From Dromaius novaehollandiae (Eukaryota > Chordata > Aves > Casuariiformes > Dromaiidae), in contig NC_088098.1 in the NCBI RefSeq assembly GCF_036370855.1, forward strand, positions 138,528,721 through 138,592,720: a DNA stretch of 64,000 nucleotides. The letters are read 5' to 3'. The notes beneath the pieces are model-generated. The model saw nothing but the letters and a program-made list of their open reading frames with translations, did not search any database and was not told the origin of the DNA. Shown here piece by piece: positions 24,076-36,607 of the stretch. Position numbers and translations under genes: made by a program. The stretch's first letter is position 1; each line of letters begins with the position of its first letter.

Positions 24076-26484
24076 AGGTCATGTGCCCTGAGTGATTTAC
24101 AAATGCAATGGCTGTACAAGAAGCCACATGAGGTTTCCTTTTCAATAGAAGCAGGGGTTTTTTTTATTGATATTTGGTCTAACATCCAGGCTTAGCAATT
24201 GCCCACCACATACAGGAAAGAATGTTGAAGCACTTAAAAATATATTAAAACAGTTTTAAAAGCCACAGCGTTGGTTTTTTTTTTAATTCCTCCAACCAGT
24301 TAGCAGAAGTGTAGGATTTAGCACTTTCTGTAGCACTCCGAAAACCTTTCCAGTGCAGTAAGTGGAGCCTTGGATCCCAAACCTAATGCTCACATTTGAT
24401 AGGGAATAATACTCTCTTTTTCTGAACAGGGCCAATTTGCTACAGGGATAAGAAGATGACACGAAGTGTGTGGCTGTGGGTGTGTATCCACATTCCCCTC
24501 TCACGAGAAAAATGTGGAAAGCAGCAGCAGCCTTCCACTCCGTATTGCATTAAGCTGGGATGCTAGCAGGGGAGCCTTACACAGCATGGTAAACAAAAAC
24601 GTATATATTTCCTTATACATTTCTGTCTGGAAGATGCTAACAATATAATGCTTATATAAATCAGAAGTTCTTTACTTACAGGAATGTATTGTAAACTCTC
24701 ATTCCAAGTGTTTAAAGTCCACCTAAAGGGAACTTTAAATGTAACATGATCAGAGAGGGATAGAAATCTTCTGCCGTTTAACCAACAAAAAAGAAAAGAA
24801 GGTGAGATGCTAAGCACACAGGAACACGCTAAAGGCTGAATTTCTTCGGAATTCTTACTGCCAATTATGGATTACACTGAATGATTTAAAGGGATATTGT
24901 AAATTCAAATTCAGTATTTTAAATGATTTATAGCTAGAATTAAAGTCCCTCGAACAGTCAATTCCTACACTGTTTTGGCTTCTTTCATCCACTTAATATA
25001 TTTCACACCTCTCCTCAAGCACAAACTGAATTTAAAGAGACTAGAGATTTTCCTTGAGAAAGCAAGTTCGAACTTGGTAGGAAATGCAGGAAACATTTCG
25101 CAGAGAAAGGACTCTTAATCAGAGGAAGTTCTGTTAACAAAAATCTGCAGTGAGCTCTGCACCTCCTGGCACTGCAGGCCACTCCACGGCAGGAAGGACT
25201 CCCAGAGGGAAGGTGCTGTAATTTCCAGTTACGTATGGGCCATAGCTTTGAAAGTGTTTGCAAGACTTGTGGGAATTACACTGTAACTTAAGCTGATCCT
25301 GGAAGACAGGAAGTGAGGGAGCCTGCTAGCCCCACTGCTTGGGTCCATCTAGTAATCAAAGCTCTCTCTTGCACTCTGGTCTGATGCAGGAAAATACACA
25401 GGATCCTTGTGCATCCATTCCTCCTAGCCATCTCTTGGCATATACAAAAAACTGTAAGCCACTGGAAAAGGGCCCTTCTATTTTGAGTTGTCCCCCGTTT
25501 GTTACTGTGAATCTGTGACTCTTGGCGAGGGCTCATAGGTGCAACCACAGTGCAAATAAGAGTGATGAGAGTGACCAGGCTTTGGACTGGGGCAACGGGG
25601 ATGTTACAGACGCTCAGTGATGATATTGTACTATATAACACAGCAGCCCCTGGACTGCTACAAATTACATTGGAGGTAGCTTTTATTCCTAGCCCCAAAA
25701 TTTAGATGTGAACTCATGATATAAACTTACCTCTTCCCTCCCTCTATTCACTCTTCCTAAGCCTAACTACCCTAAGGTACTTCTGGTAGTTTTTAAGATC
25801 TTGGACAGCATCATTTTAACCTTATGGCATTTCTATTTCCTTCCTTCTATTTCCCTAGCTGGACTGTGCTTGGTGGTCTTTCTTCCTCTCACATCTAAAA
25901 TAAAGGCACTGCAGCCATTTTGTCAGTTTTCATATTAAAATTCCAAACAGTTATGAGTGCATTACAGAAAAGACTTTAAGGGACTGTGGCTTTTCAATTA
26001 TTTATGGCAATATTATACATCCAGACTTGCCTTAACATAAATAGTATCAAACAGGAAGGGAAAGAGAATGAAGCATTCAAGCCTATTTTCAAGAAACCTA
26101 ACATGCCATGAAGCTCCACACTCAGACTCCAAAATCTATTCATTCCACTTACTGCTGCAGCGTAGGATGCATTGATACTCCAGACATGGATGAGAGAAAA
26201 TCCTCTCTGGAGCAGCTCTTACAGTCTGCAAGGTCCTTTTACAATTATTACTGGGGATATAACATCTGCTTGTTTCACTTAATGAAGGCTCTGATGCAAA
26301 GTCTTTCATTTTACTTTATGGTTAATTTCTAGTTTGAAAATCCTGGCATGGTTGGCACCAATGTAAATGGTCTTTAGTCCCACTAAGGCACAGATGAATT
26401 TGCAGGTGATCACTGACAGCTTCTCTGAGCCCAAGTGTGCAGCTCCCTTTCCCAGCACTGGAGTAGCAGCTCTGGGAAATATTT
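24076..26484. other. Unique AT-rich non-coding sequence
   Basis: Besides the candidate exon at 24,680-24,770, a strong minus-strand donor (GAAGAG|GTAAGT) occurs near 25,730. The segment before it has stops in all frames, so it could only be a non-coding exon. Confidence 0.5.
24680..24770 (-). CDS. Candidate coding exon, gene unknown
   Basis: On the minus strand a long pyrimidine tract (CTTCTTTTCTTTTTTG and on to GGCAG) precedes 91 nt that are open in one frame, followed by CCT|GTAAGTAAAG. The 30 codons read RFLSLSDHVTFKVPF... and end NESLQYIP, ending in phase 0. The surrounding open frame is longer (24,563-24,817). The acceptor and donor are both good, but no partner exon was found and the peptide matches no family I know. 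Confidence 0.25.
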
Positions 26485-27342
26485 CAAGCACTGCTATTCA
26501 GAGGGACCTCAACAGCTGGGAGAAATGGACAGAGGGGAACCTCGTGAAGCTCAACAAAACGGAATGCCAAGTCCTGCACCTGGGCAGGAATGATCCCTTG
26601 CACCAGAACAGGCTGAGGGCCAAGTGGGTGGAGAGCAGCTTTTCAGAGAATGACCTGGGGGTCCCAGTGAATGCCAAACTGAACGTGGGCTGGCAATATG
26701 CCCTTGTGGCAAAGAGGGCCGGTGGTGTCCTGGGCCACATTAGACAGAGCCTTGCCAGCAGGTCAAGGGAGGTGATGCTTCCCCTCTGCTCAACCCTGGT
26801 GAGATCACATCTGGAGTACTGGGTCCAGGTCTGGGTTCTCCAGTACGAGAGAGACATGGAGTTACTAAAGCAAATTCAGTGGAGGGCCATAAGGATGATG
26901 AAAGGACTGGAGCGTCTCTCATAGGCAGAGAGGCTGAGAGAGCTGGGAGTGTTCAGTCCGGAGAAGAAAAGGTGCAGCGGGGGATCTGATCAATGTGTAT
27001 AAATAGCTGATGGGAGGGTGTAAAGAGGATGGGGCCAGACTCTTCTCAGTGGCGTCCAATGACTGAACAAGAGACAACGGGCACATATTGAAACACAGGA
27101 AATTCCACTTGAACATAAGAAAACACATCTTCAGTGTGAGGGTGGTTGAACACTGCCACAGGCTGCCCAGAGAGGTTGTGGAGTCTCCTTCTTTGGAGAT
27201 AGTCAAAACCCAACTGGACACAGCCCTGAACAACTTGCTCTAGTTGACCCTGCTTGAGCAGGGGGTTGGACCAGACACTCTCCAGAGGTGCGCTCCAGCC
27301 CCAACTGTTGTGTCATTCTGTGATACTTTCATTCTGTAATAC
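26485..27342 (+). mobile_element. CR1 retrotransposon, 5'-truncated, with ORF2 3' part and tail
   Basis: The plus strand encodes the C-terminal region of the CR1 ORF2 protein: IQRDLNSWEKW, VLHLGRNDPLHQNRL, YALVAKRAGGVLGHI, LPLCSTLVRSHLEY, ERDMELLKQIQWRA. A stop follows ..LERLS, and more in-frame stops follow in the 3' portion. The 3' end carries the family hallmark gaccctgcttgagcaggggg and a degenerate ATTCTGTGATAC tail. The element encoded a reverse transcriptase for target-primed retrotransposition; this copy is inactive. Homology may begin slightly earlier, from about 26,380. Confidence 0.95.
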
Positions 27343-30300
27343 TACAACAATGGGGAAAGAAACTGTTGAAATGTTCTCTCTCCTTTGAGACTTATTTTGT
27401 AAAAGTAAGTGTCAGTCCCGGAAGTATAACATCTTCATCCCAAAAAGCCAATTTACACTGATATGGGAAATACCTTACCTTTATAGGCAAGTTTTACACT
27501 GTGCCCTGCTGGGACAATTCTGCCCTCTTCAGCCACAACCACAGCTTGCCTGTTGTAGAGACCCTTTACAAAAACGCACATCACAAATCCAATTCATTCT
27601 TCATTTTCCCATTGCAACAGAAAAACACTCAACCCAAAGGCATTTTTAAATGCTCCACCTGCCCTGGCCATGTTCTGACCTGCTCTCCCCACCACTGGGC
27701 TTATGAAAATAAAAGGCCTTGAAGAATACCTAGTATATAATCTCTGTTATAATCTTTTGCGCTATCAAACTCCTACTCAGGTGCCTCTGCTGACTGCAAA
27801 CCAACCGATATAATATAGGTAGAAGAATTACTCTGGAAAACAATATTCCCATCCTTTGTGTAGCCTGATCCTACCTTTTTCCAACCAGGGGAGCAGCTAG
27901 CACTATGCATTGCTCACCGTGCGTTCTTAATCATTCAGACTTAGGCTCCATTTAAAGATCTTCACTTTCAGGCTGATAACTGTGCATGGACAATTCACTA
28001 CATACCTAGGGGCACCTTACATGTGTTCTTTTTTTCCCTGCTACTATATTCAATAAAAGCACAGACAGAGAAGCCAAAACCAGGTTCCATTATCACCAAA
28101 GCTAGAGCACAAGTGAAGGACCTACATCAATGGCAGAAACCTGGTCGGTACTGGATGGAGATCACTGATCAGTCACAGGCAGTACCAGTTCGAGTGCCAT
28201 GGTGGTGTCAGCCATCATGACCTTTCCAACATCAGAGTCCCCCTTAAACCAGGGCAGGGGAATGAGAGAGAGAGGAATTGTAGAAGGAGGTAAACATTGC
28301 ATATTTCATACTTGGAAAGATTCAAACATTAAGGGAAGGAGATGAAAGAAATGACAATTAATAAATCTATATGGCATTGAAATTTCTCCATTGAAATTTT
28401 AAGAAAGTTAATACTTGTGTCTGTGTTTCCAGTCTTCAGAGTAACAAAACTGAAATTATGTAAGGTACAATTTCCATTATCTTCTCCCTAATCTATGTTT
28501 ACATTATCTTTTGTGCAGAAGCAAAGTTTGTAAATGAAAAAGGGAAACAAAAGGTGTCATATACCTGGTATAGCAGAATAACTTTGTAGTATTTTTATTA
28601 TGTAACAAGGTAGAACAATAATATAGAAAGAAAGCTTATCTTTTCTCAGTGATAAAGAAGAAAAGGAAATATCTTTGTAATTAGTTAAATCTGCTTTACA
28701 TTTTTCCTTTCTTGAACATAAATCAAATGAGAAGTATTTCTAAAGAAATTATTTGCATGCACAGAAAGGATTTTCAGAGGATGTTCAGGATCTAGAAGGT
28801 CACCATGAACTTAATGAGTTTTTCGTTCATAGGTAGCCTTCAAAAATACATTTTAATTGACATAAGGAACTTTAAAAAATAAGTTTTATTGTATCTGGAG
28901 TTTTAAAAGAGGGAAGATGCAATGACTTTTTGTTCTTTTTAAATTAGATGGAGTAGAAAAGTATTTTTGAGATAGCACATGCTAGCGCTAGGAGTCAGTC
29001 TGTGATCTTCGCTGAGGTGCCAGCAGAAGTGCAACCTGTAATTTGTAGACTGAATTCATGTCATTTCTGGGGGATGAAAGCAGCAGGGCGCATTGTGTAG
29101 CTAGGTATTCTTAGACACACAATGCCTCCTACAGGTGTTCTGAGAACTGTACTAGTCATATTGGTTGATAGGCTCCTTTGGATGCCACCTTTTCCCCAGG
29201 TATTTACTGACTATAGCCATGTATATTTACCAAAAAAAGTGTCACTAATGCAATAGCAAATCTTAATATAGATTCAGAGGAGTCACTGGCAGCTCTTACC
29301 AGACTCAGGGTCATGATTCTATTCTTTTTAATCCAGTCAGCATCAGAAAGGAGAAAATTGGTCATTGCTTACTGCATTTTCTTTCATTTAATGTTTGAAT
29401 TGTGATGCTGGAATTGAGATTCCTCTAACCTGGGCGCTGTGCAACAGTAAGAGGTAGTCAATAACCATTATCTAGATAGAAGGAAGATGGAAAGAGAAAT
29501 GAGACAGAGAGAAATACAATGAATTGCCCAAAATCAAACAACTAAAAGTAAGTCAGCATCCTATGGACAGAATTGGATTTTACCATTTGATCAGAAAAAT
29601 ACCTCAAATTTTGATTGCTTACATGACTTTACTTCCAACATCAAAAGATACTTTCATAAAAGCAGAACAGTCCTGTCTCTTCAAATATTTTCTGTGTTCC
29701 TCATTAACTCTGGTAACAGAAACCTAACTCAGAAAAGCAAAGAAGCAAGGTGTAAATTATTAGCATTGCTGCTTTTATTATTAACATCACTTCAGCTCTC
29801 CACAAATTTTACATACAACTGTAGAGAAGCTGAGCTTTTCTTTCTTTCAATGAACTACAAGGGTAAAATTACGTCAGGTCTCATTAGTGCTTTTTAATCC
29901 TTCCCATATTTTGACTCTTGTGAGCAGTGGAGGAGGAAACAGAACTTGTAATTGACTCTGTCATCATTAAAACCTAACAACTCTCATTAAAAGAACTGCA
30001 CATCAGGCATAACTGTGTCAGGCTTAAACTCAACACAGGCACTGCCAGTAAATACATTCATTGTTAAACACGAGCTGACAGCGAAAACGATGGCCAAAGG
30101 TTATCTGCAGCTCTGAGGACAGCCACGTTGTATTGCAATGCTGCTGTTGCCCTCCTTGTGCCTGCATGGGCTGCCCTTCTTGAAGGTTACAGAATGGAGG
30201 AAAGAGTTACATCGCTTTTCCCTTCCCCTCTGAGCAGAGCTATCCTCCAAGTTGGTATTAACTGAATGTATAAGATGGCTGTGCTGTTGAAGAGGGAGTT

Positions 30301-33300
30301 TCGCATGGGAAAATCCTGTCTTTTCTAAGCCCCTTTTCCCAAAAGAAAAAGAGAGACCATACAGACACCACGATGCGCCTCTGAGTCCCCTGCAAAGTCA
30401 ATGGAAAGAGCATAAATGTGAATTGTAAGTGCAGGACCTGCAGTTGGCGTGCATACAGTCCCACCAGCTCAGTGCCCTGACTCGCAGCATTCCCCCCAAC
30501 TCCAGCATATCCCATGGACAGCTCTGCCAGGCTGGGCACAGCACACTTCCAGAAATGCCGAACTCAGTCTGCTTTTGAAAGATTGCTAGAAAATGTAATC
30601 TTGCATATTCTGGAAACAAGTGGGCTCCTAGCAAGGCAGTACCTCATTAGATTGGTTTCCTTTATATTGCTGAGAAATAGAGCCCACCAAGCTCTCTGCA
30701 TGGGTAGTAACCAGGCAGCAGTTGGTGAGATTACACTGCAATGTCCATTAACAGACTGCATTTTATGTACCTTTTTGTACAGCCAGTCATAAATGTGACA
30801 CTTTCTTCAGAAGTGGTCAGCAACACTCACTTTTCACACAATGCCACATTTTGTTGCTGATACATTAATTCAGTCACATACACAATGCTGACTTCAAGTG
30901 AGGAAAGAGGAGATTACTTCCTAAGCAACAAAATTATTATTTTCATAAATGTATCCTTATCAAGGACAGATTTGGCTCCCTTTGTTCATTTGTAGTAATA
31001 TTTTGCTCTTCTGAGTAGATGCATGAATCAGGCAGCTGGAAGGTGGGCAGAATCTGGCAGGTGGACAGTGACTCCTTTCTCCTCTAGCCTTCCAGTTCTC
31101 CAAACCAAAGGGAAGTATTTGGAGTGAAATTCCTAAACAAAGTGTTTTTATGGAGCTGTTTTATCAAGCATCACAAGCTCTTTCAAGCACTTCATCAGTA
31201 CATGAAGAAATGATCTCAAAGATAAGAGGAGCAGATCATGTCAGTCTGATCAACAGAAAGTGAAGAGATATAAAAAAGGAGGTAATAAACACATTTCAGC
31301 TTCTAATTAATCTATCAAAAGCTCTATTTCCCTTTTGGTCTAAAGTAAAAGAGAAATTAATAAGTTTTTTTCGAAGAATAGTTGTATGATTGTTGCACTT
31401 TTTCTTTTAATGACATTGATTTTTAACCTTTGCTTATGAAAACAGGTTTTTTTAGAAACCTTTATGTGAGGAACATTTATAAAGCAGCTTTTTCTCTTTT
31501 TGTAACATCTACATGTGTGAATCGTAGAGAAATTAGTACTAAAGTGTTGAACAAACCTCAAAACACAGTGCATCTGGCAGTGATAATAGCCTGGATGGAG
31601 AATAAAACTGTTTAACCCACAATTTCCCAATCAGTTTCTTTGCTGCTGTATGCAGCTGTCCTTCTTGTAGCACAGGAAAGAATATTAAAAGCACATAGAA
31701 TATGTTTTACTCTGGATAAATTATACAAGCGCTAAATTTAAAAAAATAGGCACCCCTCCCCAAACACACTGCTTCTCCAGTTCCGTCGCCCACCACCTTG
31801 GGCATGAAGAAAGTGGCCTTTTGTACAAACAGTTTGCACTTCTGTTTCCCCTGGACACATGATATTTTCTTTCTGTGAACAAGCAACATGCAGCACCAGC
31901 ATGGATAGGATTGCTAAATGTTTTGACAGTTTGAAAAAAGCTAATAACACAGCTTGTTCTCATACAATAAGTGTAATGGTTTGCATAAAAATTCAGAGAG
32001 AGACTGCTGGAGAACACCGTTTAATTGGACTGTAAGATCTCATCACATCTTAGAAAAAACACAATCAATAAGACCTTCAGTTGATTAAAGATGAAAGTTA
32101 TTTAATAATAGCTGATGAAAATAATTTAAATCACTGCTAAGTTAAAGGCCTTGCTACTGCTCTGCATCCTATGTTGTAAGAAAGACACAGGCTAAACCTT
32201 TTATTTTTGGCTCACCTCTGCCAAACCCAGTGATTTTGGGAACCACACTTTTTGTGGAGGGCTACAAACCTGAGCACTGTCCATGAAATATAAAGACTCC
32301 AAATAACACGACTCCACTTTTAAAACTCAACAGCAACAGTTACTGTCAGCTGCATAAAGGGAAGGAATCTGAAATCTATCTCCAAATCAAACTTGAGCCT
32401 TAATGTGAAAGCCAAGATTTTATATAAAGAATGAACTTTATTAAGCAGACAGCTAATCAGTCAGCTACAAGACACTTAGCTCCTCATCGAATCTGGTACT
32501 GTTTGTAAAACATGTTGAGATCCTTGAAAGGAATAGAAATGCAAGGAATGATTTGTGGGCAATCACACTGTAGTGATGAAGTGCCAAGGAAACGTCAATA
32601 GCAGTCAAACGGTAATGCTTCTGACTAGAACAGGTAATCTCGGCTCCCCTTTTCTCAGGTCTGACGCATAGTGTTAAAGAAACTGTTTCAAACAACTAAC
32701 TTACAATCTGTGACCGAGTGAAAAAGCACATACTGAAGGCTAAGCATGTATCCAGGTAACATTGGCTTCAGTGGAAGATGAACACAGTCTTAGTTCTACA
32801 AGTGTGTTTAAGCACCGTCCTGAATAGAATGTTGTTAATGAGGCTTATTACTGTAATTTGTGTTGAGGTAGCTTACAGGCCAGAGTCCCGGTGCATTTGG
32901 CATAGGGCAAAGAATGCAAGTTTCTCTGCTCTGTGAATTACACAAAGTAAGAGAGAGAGAAACAATTGCCAAGAGAAAGAGCTGGGAAGTGGAGAAGCAG
33001 CAGCAGGAACACACAGTACAATGGGACAGTGGAAGATAATGAGGTATGCAGTGGTCACAGCACATGGAGAATATGTTTCATCTCATCCAGCTTCAGATTT
33101 TACAATGTAAATTTATGTTTATGAGTTGGCTGTCCAAGACTTCCACATCTGACCCATTTATCTGACTCATCTTATGCTAAAGACAAATCACACCTTAGCA
33201 TACCTCTTTACCTCCAGTTACTACAATGGAGCCCAGAGTGACTAGCTCAGATGCAGCCATTGTATACAACCATTGCCCATAACAAATAATAAAAGGGAAA

Positions 33301-34002
33301 GAATGGATAATAATAACAGCTTTTGCCTGGCACAGTAGCTTTAGCTGAAGGGTGGACATCCACGGTGTGATAATACAGAAAAAAAATTGGAATTTTAGTA
33401 CAGACAGAAGCAAACATGCCAAGAGCAGACAGATACATTTGCACATCAGTAGCATGAAAAACACAGCTACTATTCACTGTGAATGAGTTAACTCAAAGAG
33501 CATCTATGGAGGAAGACAAAGAGGCAATTGACACCTGTAGATCTTGAGTTTTCATTTATATCCTGTAGTGTTTCAGGCACAAACTCATGCTGAAGCCTCA
33601 ACTCTTCTGTATTCATACTATTCACTTGCAAGTTAGACAGAAGCTTTGGGGAAACTCTGGAGCTTGGTAGGAGAAAGCTTGCTCCTGCACTGCCCACGTT
33701 AGCCCAAGTGGACCCCTGCTCATGGTAGCTAGGAAGCCCTTTGCCCGTGTCCTCTGCCATATGTATAACAGTGCCCCTGCAGCGATATCACGTGGCTGAA
33801 GCCTGGCAGAGCGCTCAGTCAGAAGGTCCCTCCATTGGGATTTTGTGCGTTTCTGCAGCTAGTCACTCGTTTAGCTGGCAGCTTAGTGAGGAGCCTGATG
33901 GGAAGCTGCCATCTCCACCGCACACCACGAGAGCCCTTGACCTCTGCAGCTGTATGTTGGAGGGGTGTTCGTAGCCAGCTTCCTGCCATGCCGACCCTTC
34001 TC
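27343..34002. other. Unique AT-rich non-coding sequence
   Basis: I see no transposon or RNA gene. A few splice-bounded open segments of 20-25 codons occur on the minus strand (for example about 27,480-27,550 and 32,215-32,275). They have weak acceptors and are not called. Confidence 0.5.
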
Positions 34003-34045
34003 CCTGCTCTTAGCTGACCCTGCTGCAGGCTGGGGGTTGGCTTGA
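34003..34045 (+). mobile_element. CR1 3'-end remnant
   Basis: The segment ctgctcttagctgaccctgc and then caggctgggggttggct matches the CR1 3' landmark seen intact at about 27,230-27,275. No coding region is attached. It is an old, decayed piece. Confidence 0.55.
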
Positions 34046-36568
34046 CTGTTGTCTTTGTGATATCTGAGGTGATAGATTTGCTTTGGGGTATGCCATACTG
34101 CTAAGCATGTGCCTACCAGCTGACTCTGTGCCTGTTTCTACTGACATTACTGTATATTTGTGCAATATGGTCAGCATCTGAAAGCGACATTTTTTTATTT
34201 TTAATTAGTCCAGCATACATACCTACTAACCACATCCCCTCCTCACTCTCTGGACAAGTAGACCTTCCTGCTTCCTGACACCATCTTGGCTGCATGAAGG
34301 TGCCCAGTTCCGGTTCGATTACTGGTATTTTCTGAAAGCACCCAGCGTTATGAACCGCAAAGGCAGATGAAATGTCTGAGGTTGAACTGTCCCTAGAAGA
34401 AAACTGCTGGGCAACAGCTGTCCAGACCTTCCTTTGTACTCTAGGTTTACCAAGACATTTCTGAAGAAGGCATAAGATTGCTATGTTGAATGAATTTGTC
34501 TCTCAAGTACACTGCAAATTATGTCACGTGTTTTTTTAAAAAACTTACAATATTCACTATGGCATACTACAAAAACAGATTTTTTAAAACATCAACAAAT
34601 TCTAAGTAATTGCCGACTGCCTATGTGCAAATGAAATGCTGACAGAAACAGCTACATTTTATTGTTCTCTAGATGCATTCAGTGGTTTGGATAATCTTTC
34701 ATAGTGCTGCGAAAGGGGTTTCATATTCATTAGCAAGAGCTTGTAAGTTGGAGGCTGTTGATTTATTAAATATCTTGCTTATTAGTGTGGAGATACAGAA
34801 CAGAAGGCAATACTTCATGATTGCATTTTAATAAACAACGCTGAATAGTTTATTTTTAGTACGTAGCTGGCAGGAGGTAGGCTACCAGTTTTTCTCTGTG
34901 AAATGATTAAGCTGATGGAATCTGATGCTTCCTTTAAGCTCACCAGGTCCTTTTCTGTCATTTTCCTACTAATGCAGTTTTGCCAACCATTTAGGCAAAG
35001 GATTTTTTCTGTAAGTAGGTTAAATACATCTCAAACATCTCAAAAGATAGCTGCATCTGTTACTGACTCAAAGATCAGCTTTAAAGTCAATATACACATC
35101 TACCTCAAGCCCCAAACACTGTGAGGAACACCATCCTTGGACATCTCTAATGAACAGTGCTCTCTCACTTGGAAGCTTTGAGCAAATAAAAAAAGGTCTT
35201 ATTTACAAGAAAATTAACTGAAATTCAGTTTGAGGAAATCCAGAAAATACTGAAGTGATAAGCAGAATGCTCCCCCTTATTAACTTCGGCAATAGTTAAT
35301 GCTCGTCTTCATCCATCAGTATAAACATCAAATTAACAGCTGTGCTTTTACTTTGTCTCTCTTCTTTCTTCTTACAATAAATCCTGCCCTGACGGGAGGT
35401 TGCATATTTCCCCAGCCTCCCCATACCAGAGATGTACACTACATACATATGCTATTCTATTCCCACTTTAACAGCCCTGCTGGTCTTTAGCATGCTCAGG
35501 ATTTTGCCCTAGGATGTGTACATCTGAGTATGTGGCAGAAGGAGTAGGAAAAGGATAAATTTTTATTCTTGACAGAATGAGGGATTTGAGCACTGATGTT
35601 AGAACCACTGAATCTCCTTACAAAGTGAAAGGAAATCTGCTCCAAAAAAAAGCAGCAGAACACCAGAGACCATCTCAAACGCATGCTTTGAGAATATAAC
35701 TAAGGTTACAAAATAAAAGGTGCTTAACAGAAAGGATTTGTACTTTCCCTTATTAGTCCAACTGGAGATCAGAGAAACGTGGTTACATTCAATCTTAGGC
35801 TTTAATCACTAACCTTTTAGTCATCCCTGTCTTTTCCGCACATCAAAAAATGAAGCAGAATGAAACACATACTTACTTGTAGTTCTTGTTATTATGCTTC
35901 TTGGATAGGTAATAAATAGGATTTAGAAAAGGATGTGGGATGACAGACATGAGAAAGATGAAATGGGATTTGAATGTGAGAGAGTGTTTTCCACATGCTG
36001 TCAAGCTAATCTGAATCTCCACAGAGCCCCTAACACACAGTCCACTGGGACAACAGGGCGACTACACTGGCTTCACAGGCTTTCTGGTTTGCAGCCTAGA
36101 TGCCCAAATCACATTCAGAATTTTCTGAAAACTGAATCAATTCAGCCTAGAAAATGTTGTAATTCAGTAGGCTCTATCAATTCTTTTCTGCCCACACTTA
36201 CATTTTGTTCCAGTACACTTCATTTGATTTCAAATTTATTCTTTTTTTCTTAAGGGAAAAGATTGCTGAGATTTCAACCCTATTGTGGTTTTGTGCTGCT
36301 GAGCATTTCTGGATTATACCAACACTTTTTTTACTTTATTAACCATTACATTAGTGCATGGGAAGCAGGAAATTAAAAGAATTGATAAGTTTTCATCGTC
36401 CAATCTGAACAAAGCATGTGTTATTAGAAAAAGTGTCTGAATACAAAAATGTAACAGGAGTTACTCACAGTTTTTACAATATTCCTGGAAAACAAGAAGC
36501 CACAGTTTTTAAATATGGTTTAGAATCTGGAAATGACCATATGGTCCGTTTGCGAACATGAGGAAAAA

Positions 36569-36570
<2 letters not shown>
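34046..36570. other. Unique AT-rich sequence, possible conserved non-coding element
   Basis: The stretch 34,660-34,860 has the look of a regulatory element (TTCATTAGCAAG, TTGATTTATTAAAT, TTATTAGTGTGG), rich in homeodomain-like ATTA cores. Without alignment this is only an impression. Confidence 0.25.

Positions 36571-36605
<35 letters not shown>
36571..36605 (+). repeat. (AC)17 microsatellite
   Basis: This is an uninterrupted AC dinucleotide run, likely length-polymorphic. Confidence 0.97.

Positions 36606-36607
<2 letters not shown>

Noticed and set aside
27480..27550. Minus-strand open segment (QAVVVAEEGRIVPAG...) before an AAAG|GTAAGG donor
   Set aside because: The acceptor lacks a good pyrimidine tract and there is no partner exon. 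The length is within chance.
34969..35010. Plus-strand 33-nt segment between an excellent acceptor and GTAAGTAG
   Set aside because: It is isolated on the plus strand. It shows how often splice-like pairs with an open frame occur by chance here.
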